Positions 24,086-35,755 of a stretch of 64,000 bases of DNA are shown here, one piece after another; the stretch's first letter is position 1; each line of letters begins with the position of its first letter. The notes beneath the pieces were generated by a model. The model had not been told where the DNA came from and ran no database searches. It was given only the letters and a program-made list of their open reading frames with translations. The stretch lies in contig OZ037771.1 of NCBI GenBank assembly GCA_964035545.1, positions 1,302,001 to 1,366,000 of the forward strand, read 5' to 3'. The stretch is from Bugula neritina (Eukaryota; Bryozoa; Gymnolaemata; Cheilostomatida; Bugulidae). A program made the translations under genes and the position numbers.

Positions 24086-27000
24086 ATGGCTAATGGGGCT
24101 AGTAAAAAGGCTTGGGATATACTTTGTGCCTATCAGCAAAGGCGCGGTGCTAACAGTGATGTTGATGACGTTGACACTTTCTTAGCCACTCCACCTCCCG
24201 AATATCAGTATATGGTTGACTGTTGGTCTTCTCTCCTTTCTCCACGATTTGAAGATCTACCTTCTGATGAAACTGTATCATCAGACAGTGGAGGGACCAA
24301 TCAGCAATATGTAACACATGAGCTAGTTGTTGCTGTGAACAATGAAGACTCCTACGATGATGCTAATATAAATGACAACTCAGAAAACCTGTATGACTTC
24401 AGCACATTAGCTGCTAATCATCAGCAACAGGCGACTGACAATATTCAACTGTCAAATGACAGGGTTCAAGTTGATGAAATAAATACAGTAATAAATAGTA
24501 GTTCTTTTCAACACATCAGACATGTTGAAGAAAGACTACATAGTGATACGTTTCAAGATATTGTAAGCTCACCAGCTGACAATGGGAGAGAACTGAGTGT
24601 AGAAGATGGTGACTTTAGGCAGCAGGCAGCGGCAGCATCTGGCAGCTCACCTGCAGGTTGGTTGTAAACATGTTGTGTATTCATGTGTGGAATTTCAATA
24701 GAAACCATGTTTAAAGTAAAAATGACTTTGTTGCTTGTTTTACACTAATTATATGTTATACGGTGTAGATGAGAATCTGGATGACCTGTGTGATACGTTG
24801 GCTGTCCCATTCTTTGATTTCACTCCATTGGATGATGAGTTATGTAGCCTCAGTGCCAACCTGGCTCAGTGTAGGTTGGAGAAGTCACTTTTAGAGGAAG
24901 ATTTACAACTTGAGGTAATACATAGCCAACTATCAAAACTATGCGAATGATAAATGTTTTGCCCTGCAACATTGAGGTCAAGCAGGTAGCGTGGTTGAAA
25001 TCTCTTAGAATATATAGACTTTGTTTTTATAATCATCTATACATCTTGCAGACTGTGCCCTGTGATGAGTTTGGTGGAGAACGCTATGTTATGTATCCTC
25101 ACATCAACTGCAGCCAATCAGCATCTCAGTCAACAGAGGAGACAATGAACAGTTATGACTCATCTTCATTAGAGCAACAGATTGTGGAGTTTGTTGAGCG
25201 TACGAATGCAGTATTCGGGTAATTTCCACATGACTTTAGCATCTGCAATTATCTCAATTTGTAATTTTATAATAACTGTTTGAGTAATGTATTATTTGTT
25301 GATGTTTTTAGTGGCAGAGTTTATAAATGGACTGAAGAACTGCAGAATGCAATAGAGTGTGAATCTATAGAAAGTGTGGAAAATAATCGGTCTCCCAGCA
25401 TATCAAACATACCTGATGGTAGATTCTTAGGCTAAGCCTTTGACTTTTTTTATACTTCAGGAGCTATTTCAATATCTAAATTAGTTGTAGATGTTTAGAC
25501 ATTTATTTAAACATTATTATAGAAACTTATGGCATCCTTACTTAACATGTGATTTACAGAGGTGCTGCTTACTATACTCTCCTATATCCCTCTGAAAGAC
25601 AACTTGCTAGTTCTGTCCTTAGTTTGTAAGAGATGGTATATTCTCGCTGCTGACCCTTCACTCTGGCAGCATCTGTTTCTATCAGCTGACACTGTTATAG
25701 ACCCACACTGGCTGTGCTACATGGTGAGACGATCCCCTCAACTTAAGACATTGTGTGTAAGAGGTTAGTTTTCTTAGTCACTAGCATTAGTAGTTGACTG
25801 TAATTACTCCATTCAGCTTCAGTTACATCATACTTCAACTACATCATACTTTAATTACATCATACTTCAGTTACATCATACTTCAGTTACATCATACTTT
25901 AATTACATCACTTTTCAGTTACATCATACTTTAGTTACATCATACTTCAGTTACATCATACTCTAGTTACATCATACTTCAGTTACATCATACTTCAGTC
26001 ACATCATACTTCAGTCACATCATACTTCAGTTACATCATACTTCAGTTACATCATACTTCAGTTACATCATACTTCAGTTACATCCTACTTCAGGTGGAC
26101 AGAACTTGTCGTCTCAGTCTTTAGCTGTGCTGACGACTTACTGCCCGATGCTGACCACTATTGACTTTGGCTTCTGTAACGTCACTCAGCCTATGCTCTG
26201 CTCTCTGGTCACTCGATGTCCCAACATCTCATCGGCCAACTTTGAGGGCTGTGAGACAGTCTCCTCGGAGTGGATCCGTACTCTGTGCCAGTTACAAGTT
26301 AGTAGTTTTTATAATTCTGTGTCAGTTACAAGTTAGTAGTTCTATGGTTTGTATGTTAGAAATTGGTATTACCACAGTCATGGCAAGTCAACGCAATTGT
26401 ATCACCTTGAGTAAAAAGTTTCAAGAGCTTGACTCAAACCCAGCTCTGACACTTGAACTTCATCAACTTTTTTATCATTTAAAATGGTGACCACAAAAAG
26501 CTTAGTAAGTTGACAATTATGGGAGAAGTTTTGAATTTACCAATTTCAGACAAAATGATTTTCATAGGTACTATTTTATTTAGGCAGGTCCACTTGGTGT
26601 TGAGGTAGGCTGTTAATAAAACGTATGAGTATACCATAGCTAATAATATATGAATTGTGTTACCATTCACCTGCTTAAATATTTTTAATTAATTTTATGG
26701 CGTTTGTTGTGTGTAATGAATGTGTATTGTCAATTTTGGTTAATTATAGCTCAATGTTTTTTAGAAATTAGTGTCTGTAAACATCAGTCATTGTCAAGTG
26801 CTGGTAGATGAAGATATAAAGTACCTGTCGGAGCACCTGCCCAGACTAGTCCATGTCAACATTGATGGCAACTCATTCCTTTCTGACATGTATGTGCAGG
26901 TTCTCTTCTAGCCTACATGGAATAGTGTTATATAAGTTAGCAATACCTTCAGCTAACAAATGATTAGGTTATATTATAGCTATGTGTTATATCATATTGT

Positions 27001-28737
27001 AATACATAAATTAAACTTTTAATAGTGATCTATCTGTATTATCACATGATAAAGTTTCAGACTTTCGATGAATTACATATCCTAATGTGAAATAACCTTT
27101 TCGAGGTCAAAATTTCTTTTCTGCAATATGCACATGCAGACATGTGTCACTTGTTTGTAGATCAGTAGTGTCACTGTGTCAGAAGCACATGCAGACACTT
27201 GTCACTCTTAGTATAGATGGGGCAGAGAGTACTGACAAGTCAATAGAAGCTGCAACAGCTTGCCCTAAACTTATTCAACTCACCATATCATTTGCAGAAA
27301 GGCTCACCTCCCTGTCTATAGATTATTTGTTGGTGAGTTATAAGAATACTGCTGCTACAAATTGAATTCCAAAGTCTTTTTGGTTGAACTTCTGTAAATC
27401 AGCTTTTTAATTCTTTGCCATCTCTTTTTGAGCTTTAATTTCTTGTAACTTCTTTCTGCAGTTTCTGGTAGCAATTGTGCTTTTTTGTCAATATTTCCAA
27501 CTCTAGATAATCATATTAGCAGCTTGCTAAGCTTGCTGCTGACTACTTGCAGAAGACCAACTCTCTTTCCTACCTCCAGATCAGGAAGAGTCCAATATTA
27601 GACACAGACAACTTCTGCCGCCTGTTTCAGGCCAACAGCTGCATGCAGTACCTTCAACAACTGGATCTCTCGGAATGCACTGCGGTTGTAGATGTGGTGG
27701 TGGAAGCTATTTCTCGTAGGTTAGTCTTATGTTCAGTTACTGTTTCTGTAACTTGTTGTTATTTATTTAATCTGATGCTGTCTCACTTGTTTCATGGCGT
27801 ATTTTTACAACATTCGTTTAATAGGATAGTTTGCTCTGTAGTATACATTTAGTAGCATTATAATAGCATACTATAGCATACATTGAGTAACAATGTAATA
27901 GCATACAATAGCATACATTTACTAGAATTATGTACATTATATAGTTATATAGTACATCTTATATAGTTCCAGGCACTGTAACATATATAATATGTCTGTA
28001 CCTTAGCTATGTCTACTTCTTACTCCATTTCAACATACCTTTTAGATGCCCCCTACTTGTGCGCCTAACTCTAGGCTGGTGCTGGAACATAACTGATGAG
28101 GGTGTGAACTTCATCATAAGAAACTGTCAGTAAGTTGTATTGCATATTATTGTATTATGTATTATTTTAATACATCTTATTATATTATGTATTATTTTAT
28201 TACATCTTATTATATTATGTATTATTTTATTACATCTTATTATATTATGTACTATTTTATTATATCTTATTATATTATGTACTATTTTATTATATCTTAT
28301 TATATCATGTACTATTTTATTATATCTTATTATATTATGTACTATTTTATTACATCCTATATTCATGACCTCTTCAGGTATTTGGAGCACCTTGACTTGC
28401 TCGGTTTAGAGCTCATTGATGGCCACGGATTCGACTTACTCCCGGCAAAGTTACCTCGTCTAACATTTCTCAGTCTGGTGCAGTGTAACAGGGTAAGTTA
28501 TTGCACGTACTTACTTCACACTTACTTTAGTATATTTGTACACTTTAATATATTTGTACACTTCAATACCTGCCGCATGATACTTCCTATACAATTTGTG
28601 ATGCTGCAAGAATGTAAGGTCCATGTCCGCCATGTTTATTTCAGGTGAATGATGACCTCATCAAAAGAGTCCTAGACCGAATGCCTCAACTCACGGCCAT
28701 TAACTACTATCACGAGGATTTTAGAACAGCCATGTAG
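24086..28737 (+). CDS. F-box / leucine-rich repeat protein (FBXL type)
   Basis: Predicted substrate-receptor subunit of an SCF (SKP1-CUL1-F-box) ubiquitin ligase. Twelve exons: 24086-24656, 24769-24914, 25052-25218, 25312-25418, 25560-25763, 26095-26297, 26765-26889, 27140-27332, 27553-27719, 28046-28129, 28378-28492, 28645-28737. Total 2175 nt (724 aa). Residues 1-~327 are acidic, Ser/Gln-rich and probably disordered. The F-box (~328-370) reads IPDEVLLTILSYIPLKDN then SLVCKRWY...LWQHLF and is interrupted by an intron after IPD. The rest is a run of Cys-containing LRRs (LTTIDFGFCNVTQ, LVSVNISHCQVL, LQQLDLSECTAV, LVRLTLGWCWNITDEG, LTFLSLVQCNR) of the FBXL kind. It ends at HEDFRTAM. The exact FBXL orthologue was not identified. 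Introns contain two minisatellites and a duplicated donor. Confidence 0.92.
25815..26094. repeat. 16-bp minisatellite made of 3' splice-site copies
   Basis: About 17 copies of ttacatcatacttcag run directly into the true acceptor (ttacatcctacttcag) of the exon starting at 26095. Each copy ends in a usable-looking CTTCAG. Confidence 0.95.
26282..26341 (+). repeat. Duplicated exon end plus 5' splice site in the F-box gene
   Basis: The segment tctgtgccagttacaagtta followed by gtagtt occurs twice, 34 bp apart. The first copy supplies the donor after base 26297, which keeps frame with exon 26765-26889. Use of the second copy (donor after 26331) would shift the frame. Confidence 0.85.
28138..28365. 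repeat. 30-bp AT-rich minisatellite in F-box gene intron
   Basis: Seven to eight copies of a 30-bp unit (attatgtactattttattatatcttattat type). It starts within about 10 bp of the donor after 28129 and fills the intron nearly to the acceptor before 28378. Confidence 0.95.
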
Positions 28738-29717
28738 AAATGCTGCCTTATTTATGGACAGTCATATGACAGCGCTGCCTTACTTACCATTATAATATAT
28801 AGTTTTATACTCTTCATATGGCAAATCTAAAACAACTATTACAGTAAGCTATTTGCATTATTCTAAACTCTAACCATTTTAAAGTTGGAATCTCAAAGAA
28901 ATTTTTGTTGCATGGCTCAGCCTGAATTTTTAATAGAAAGTTATTTTGAAATTTTGCTGTAAAATTTGAACCAAAAAGTTGGGGTTGTAAATGTTTGATA
29001 CAGAGCATAGCTTCAACAGGCATTGTTTAAACCATTTTTTTATTATATTTTTATAAAACAGATATACATTATTTTAAAATAAAAAGCTAAAAACATTAAA
29101 TTTAAGTTTGTTTTCATTTTTTCCTAAAATCACCACTGGTGTTTCGACTGGAACAAATGACCTTGTATTTACTAGGCCAGTGCTCTTACCATTTTATAAA
29201 GTAATTTCTGTTTACTAAACTTACTTATTCACACAATTAGATTTTAGGGCAACTTTCAGTCAGCTTAAACTAGTTTGATGTATAGTATGAACATTTTGGT
29301 CTCAACATCTATTTGTCAACTGTTAGGGTTCACTAAAGCCCCTTATTAGATTAGATTGGTTTAAAATAAACAAAGCTTATTTTGGTTCAACAATCATAAA
29401 TACAATATTACTTTAACTCATAACTTTACTAAAATATAATATAATATTTAATTAAATTAAAGGTAGAAAATTACTCAATTTCAAATACCAACCTAATGAT
29501 GCAGCCATTTATGGGTTTAAGTCAACATTTCAGTAAACAATTGTCTTAATAGCTCCAATTAGTCATACAATGAACACTGTATTAGTTTCACAATCATGAT
29601 TATATAACATATACATAGATACTCTATACACTTAACTGAAACTATAGTTATAGTTCAATGACTCTATCATCCCTAGACCATTAGTTAGTCACGTGATACT
29701 CTATCATCCCTAGGCCA
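28738..29717. other. Convergent intergenic region
   Basis: 3' flanks of the F-box gene (+) and the fibrinogen-domain gene (-). It is AT-rich without coding potential. An AATAAA lies near 29078. A degraded SINE head (gaccttgtatttactaggcc) is at 29150-29205. Confidence 0.55.
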
Positions 29718-32700
29718 TTAGTCACGTGATACCTCCATTATAACTTTAACCAGGGAAGTCCAATGGTTTTGCCAGCTACATGTGTGTCCACAGAAATCTA
29801 TACCACTGCCTTCAACTCCTACCACCGTCCCATCAGCAAAGTACTGCCCATTTAAACTAATAGCAAAACAGCCGTTGTACCACCATCCTCCTGTAAAGTT
29901 GTGTCCAAAAAATAAATTAACGAAATAGAAGCAGATATAATCTATAAGAGTTACCGTAACTCTTGTTGAAGCTAGCATCTTGTGCATGCCTGCTCCTGGC
30001 TGTTATACCAAATAACTATTGATGTAGTTGAGTGGGCAAAGTAGAATTCAGACTAATTCATCATATTGAAACATGGGCATACAACGCTTTGCAATTAACA
30101 GAATATTTGTGAGATTTAAACTAATTTTATATATCTTCAATAATTTCCTAATAAAACTTTTGTGAAAACCCATGACCTCGTGTTTACTAGGCAAACGCTC
30201 TAACCCCTAGACATGCACGTCTGTTTTCTATATCATATTCTTAATATTCCAATAATAATAATAATAATAATAATAGGTCTACATTCTGATACATAAAACA
30301 ATCTGCAGATAAAAACTCAAACAGCTTATATGGGTAGCAAAAAGACTTTAGTTTTCATATAGCAATATGACCTAAGCTAATGTACAACTAATGTTACCTG
30401 TGAACACTGCAGCACAGTGTCTGTTTGGGTCATGGTCATTCTCACGATCCCTAGTAGAAAAGAAGCAGTCATGGTGATAAGAGAATGCTTCCTCAGCATC
30501 CCCATAATAGCCCGTAGGGTTGAGCTGCAGAAAATGAGTTCAGAGTTCAGAGTTCAGAGTGTTTCACAACCAATTCTTGCCATGAACAGTAAAAGCAAGC
30601 TGTAGATAGATACTGATATAATTCATTCAGTTTTAGTAATGTTGCCTATGAAAATGAAATCAGTTTGCTGATGAAATGTAAATGCAAACACTATGTTATT
30701 TATGCTACTGCTAGAGCTGTATCTATTGTTTGTCTGTCCGCAAAAGTGCAATGAAATTAGTTGCACAAAGCGGCATATAATGTATTTATTTAGTATGAAA
30801 GTCTACCAGTCTGAAAGATGCTGAGATATTGGCCTATAACAAGTACTCTCAGTAAGACACTAACACTCATCCTGTATTTATCAGATTCAGGTCCTACGTA
30901 GAAGTGTGAATAAACTCCGTGGCGGAAAGTTCCATCTACTGCCTCGGCGTATATATGAAGCTTTTGATTGGTTTTGGTGATTTCATGTATCTTGTCATTT
31001 CCTGTGAAGTCAGTTTTAAAATTTTAATATTTTCATCAGTTTTTTATTCATTATATATTATTAGTATTATTAGCAAAAATAATTTTAACTTAGGAGTTAA
31101 TGTGCCAAATTAAGTTAATGTCATTATTAGGTATACTCATGTAATTTGCTGTTTGCATGCAGCTATCAAAATCAGTTTAGTGATTATTATTTCAACGAAA
31201 TACAAAGAAGGCTTTTCATATCAAACCTATTATTCTGTTATAATATATCTATAATAGTTTTCTCACAAGTGCTTATAACTACCATTGGCTAGGGGGGAGG
31301 TAGACTGTCTGTCTGTTATGACATTTGCATTAAGTCAGTTTTCCAATCCTAGCAGAGCCATGAATAATGCCAGGAAGGGCAAATGGTTACGCTACTACTT
31401 TGAAATCTCTCAAACCAATTACCAATGTAGTGAGAGGCAAAGTTCTTGACTTGCACATAGATCACTACCAGCAGGGGTTTTCACAAGAGTGGAAAATTTA
31501 GCAAATTGTCGATTGGTTTTATTATAATTTTGATACTTTACCTAGCCAATGTTCTCCATCTATGTTCCCAAAACCCTCCTTGTATTCACTCCAATATCTA
31601 TGGAAATCAACACTTCCATCAAATCTGTTTTGTATCACTGTCCAGCCATGATAGGCATGGAAAGAACAAAACGCCTCAAACAACCCTAGCTGTGCATTGT
31701 ATAATTTGTAAACCCCCGAAAGTCGTATCCCAAGCTCATACGCTTCTTGGCAGTCTATCAAAAAGAAAATGTATGCATCAGTGAAAGATAACATTTATAC
31801 ATTACTACTACAGACTTTAGTACATAAACTAACTACATGTTGAAACATGACAGCTCACTGTTATATGATATTAATTCAGTTAATTTGTTTCTTTTATTGT
31901 ATCAAACATGAAAAAGTTTGCCTTAAAAAACTCAAAGAGATTTGCTATATCACGAATTTTCAAAATCTGACAAGCATTTGTTAATTATGTAACACTCATT
32001 TGTGGAGTGTGTTGGTGCATTTATCATTCCAACAATTACAATTTTGATAATTTATTACTCATATTAGCTCTTTAAACATTTATATGGTTAATCTTCCAGA
32101 CATACCTGCAACTATGGGTATCGGTTGGCAATATGACGGTCTATCCTACATGAAAAGTAAAGTAACTATAAAATAAACCCAATATAAGGAATCAGTAGCA
32201 ACATTTTCTGTACTATAGGGCTCTAGATTATAAATACTTATATAGAACAGTTACAATAACTTTTATTTTCAAAAGATGACAAATTTAAAAATACTCCACA
32301 AAACTGTAACATCTCACAACCCAACTAAATTTATTGATTTCTGTGAAAATCTTTCCCCTCACCAAGCGATATTTTCTTCAATTATATACCTTGTTCACAC
32401 CAGTGTGGTATCTACCAAGGAAGTATTGCTTTTATAGCTGCAAGTTATTCAACTGGCATTCCCAAAAGGCACTGCATACACTAACTGTGATACTATAAGG
32501 AGCATATTACTTAATTTACCTGCATGTTGTACGAGCAAGCCCTTTGTATATAAACCAGATCATTGAGCTCTGAAGATGCTGAAACATAATCATCCTGGTG
32601 ATGGAGCCAGCAGACTTGAGAGGTTGTGTTGTATAAGGCAGCTTCACATGTCGGGTCTCTCTTGCATGTCATCACACAAATGTTGATAGTTCTACCTGAG

Positions 32701-33250
32701 ATGAGAAAACAATAGTGTGTTAGCTTGTGCTGTGTAGAAGAATGGTCCAACTACACCAGTTTATTTACTATTAGTTCATAGAGAGAAATTAACTTTGGCT
32801 CATCAGAATAAAATGCTTTATAACATTGAGATGAGAGTAAGAATACACACACTAGAATAGTAAGACTCTTTTTCTTCAGCATATATTATACTAATAGTAT
32901 CTAGTATTTGGTAAACCTGTAGGTTAAAGTATTAGCAAACTTGCAATGAGAAAATATTTAAAAAGTTGATGAAGCTAAATTTATATTAGGAAAATTGCAA
33001 CTAGGCTAAGTGTGTGACCCTGAGACAGCCCATGACTAAGTGTAATATGTTATCACATACAGTCAGCTATTTCCTTATAGTGGTAGTCGTTATCGTCATC
33101 GTCATCGATGGAAAGGGCAGGACTAGGAGTCATCTTATACAGAGTTGTCTCCCCTGAGTCAGTCTTTATCAAGTACATCATGGTAGCCAGAATCAGTGTA
33201 TGCTTCCAGAAATGTCTAGTGGTTGCCACAGCTATGTCTCCCTTCATCAT
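29718..33250 (-). CDS. PAN/apple-like plus fibrinogen C-terminal domain protein
   Basis: Fibrinogen-related protein, likely extracellular; such FReD proteins bind glycans or pathogens or act in adhesion. Seven exons: 33061-33250, 32520-32695, 32106-32145, 31542-31754, 30865-31001, 30398-30524, 29718-29890; 1056 nt (351 aa). The N-terminal stretch WKHTLILATMMYLIKT is a short signal peptide or anchor, followed by an acidic linker with five consecutive Asp. Residues ~64-122 are Cys-rich and PAN/apple-like (CRTINICVMTCKRDPTC). The fibrinogen domain starts at DCQEAYELG and shows GWTVIQNRFDGSVDFHRYW, a GFGNIDGEHWLG motif, a Ca-site-like DRENDHDPN loop and GGWWYNGCF...LNGQYF. The last coding residues are MEVSRD. 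The first ATG choice (two adjacent ATGs) is uncertain, and the substrate is unknown. Confidence 0.9.
30165..30222 (-). mobile_element. SINE head fragment
   Basis: Minus-strand read GTCTAGGGGTTAGAGC then TTTGCCTAGTAAACACGAGG matches the tRNA-like head of the 642-830 SINE. It lies in a fibrinogen-gene intron, upstream of an (AAT)n run at about 30247-30275. Confidence 0.6.
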
Positions 33251-35755
33251 AGCTAGTAGCTCTAAACAGAATCAATGTATGAAACATATGAAGACATCAT
33301 AGTAATAATATGTAGAAGACATCATAGTAATATGTGGAAGACATCATAGTAATATGTATTCAGTCTGTATAGACATATATTCTTCCATAAATCAGTTTGA
33401 TCTGAGAAACTTGTCCAATAAGCTTTTAGGGTTTAAGCTATGATTATTTTTTGTTGTTTATAGAAGTTATTCGCAAGATATTTGCTTTAAAATCAAAATA
33501 GAGTTTCACTATAATTTAACTGCCTCCTCTAGCCAACTATTCTTTTAAATTGCTACTGTATTATTATCGTTATTTTCTGAAAGAAGTTCGATAAATGTGT
33601 TGAAAAGGTGTTTTAATTCTCAGAAAAATAAGCTTGTAGATTAATGGTAATACTTTTTACTTATTGGAAGCAAACAGGGATGGAGCTTCATGTATTCTAT
33701 ACATTACCAAAACTAAGTATACTTACAACTAAGGTGAACAAACAATTATAGCTGCATTAACTCACAACTTACTTTTATATAACAAAAAAATAAATGTTAG
33801 ACAATTCTAATTATTTAGTTTTAACTCATTTAAAAGCCATTTATATCCCCAATTTCAATTTTAAAACATTTCATAAAGTTTCAAACACATACCTTAGAAA
33901 ACAGCTGCTTATATCAACATGGAGCATTGGATATTCAAATATAACTGGTTGACCGTGAAACTATCAGCATCTGTTATTTATCCAAACTCTATGCAACTTC
34001 CTGAGGACCAAAAGTTAAAACAAATAAAAAAGACGTAAATATAATTTATTTATATTTTCATAACAATAAGAATTACGCATAAATTATTGACTTTCACCTT
34101 ATTTTGCAGTTTCATCAGATTAAATTGCCAATTTATTGATCATTTCAAGTGTTAATTTGTTGTTTGTAGGAATAAAATCTGCTGTTGTATCAATAAGGAT
34201 CTAGATTTGGCCCACTCAACATGCGTGTTTGCCTACGTATGTGCAGGCAATCATGCATCACTGTGCACGTGCTAATCAGATCTTCAAGTATTATTTTACT
34301 TGATGCCAGCAATACTGTTGAGTCTGGTTAAAGAAGTTAATTTAAACAAGTCTGATAAGTAGGTTTAGGTGCTAAAAACATTAACTTTTATTTATTATGT
34401 TTAACTACAACGTTTAAAGAAATTTAAACAATATTTTACTCAGTAAACTGGACGTATAGACTATAAGGAGTAGCAAGCAGGCCAAAGCCTAGTTTTTCTT
34501 TTTTATGTTCGCAAAATTGTATCTAATTGTTAGCTTTTTCACACAAGAACTCTAGTATGCGTGTTAGTTATATAAGACTAGCCCAACTTACCAGGTTTAC
34601 TCTAAAACAGTAAGTCCTCCTATGTTCTCATGTGCATTCAGCTCACAGCTATCACATAGCTTGTTTTTTCTACCAAAAGCCATGATGTCATCACAGCAGG
34701 CCCATGTAAGGCCTACTTTTCATTCTTATACCTGCGTGTGGGCCTTAATTTTAGATCTTACCTTATAGCTTTTGTTACAATTAGCTTATTTTAAGCCTCG
34801 CTATATGCTGCCATATTTTATCCTATTCATGACCTCACACATGTTTCTCATATACTTGAAATAACTTTTCACTATAATTATTTTTACTGTGTTATAGAAT
34901 GCATGCCATTACTTGATCCAATAGAAAGTTGTTATGCAAGATGGTTTGTTTAGCTATTCACCCAGCTAAAATGTTTCACTGATTTTTTTTATAAATGTGT
35001 AAGAACAATCATCATAGTTGATCAAAGCAATGAAACAAATTCATTTTATATTTTATATTCTGTAAGTTTTTTAAAAATAATTTTTGGTAAATCTTTATAC
35101 TATAAAGGTAATTTAGGTAATTTAAAGTAATTTGCATGTAGTTGTTACATTTTAACTTTACGTCATGTTTGCTGTTTGTTTTATATGTAATATTTAAATG
35201 CTTTATTAATTGGAATATCTAAAAATAAAAAGCTGCACTTATATTCAATATGGCTACAGTTACTAACATTGCATAAAATAAGAATCATTTGATGGCTAAA
35301 TACTACTAATAACTGATACTAATACTGTGCACTACTGCAGTACTCCACTACAGCATAAAAGTCAGGTGTTATTTAAAACTATATAAAAAATCATTATAAG
35401 ATAGAAAAATAATAAAGTATATAATAATAATATTAATTTAAAGCTGCTAAAACTGATCCTTTGTCAATAATAATATACCCCCATAACGAAGCAAACTGCA
35501 TGCGGCCTCAAAAAATCTTTAGATACATTTTTAAATGTACAAACCTACATGGATATGAAAAAAGTTCAACTTTGAAAACTCGAAACAAAACTTTCCTATT
35601 TTAAAATTAACTACACAGCTTGTTGTCATAGAAAAAGAAAAACAACAGTAAGTTTACATTAGAGATATTCAGGTATATGGTGTGTGAGGGCTGCAGTCGA
35701 AAGTGCTTTCTAGATAGACACCTAGATGCTAGATTGTGTTCTAAAATACTTAAAG
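33251..35755. other. Intergenic region, fibrinogen-domain gene to P450
   Basis: AT-rich, with a short repeat (agacatcatagtaatatgt) at 33285-33355. I see no exon, RNA gene or recognisable promoter element. Confidence 0.5.
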
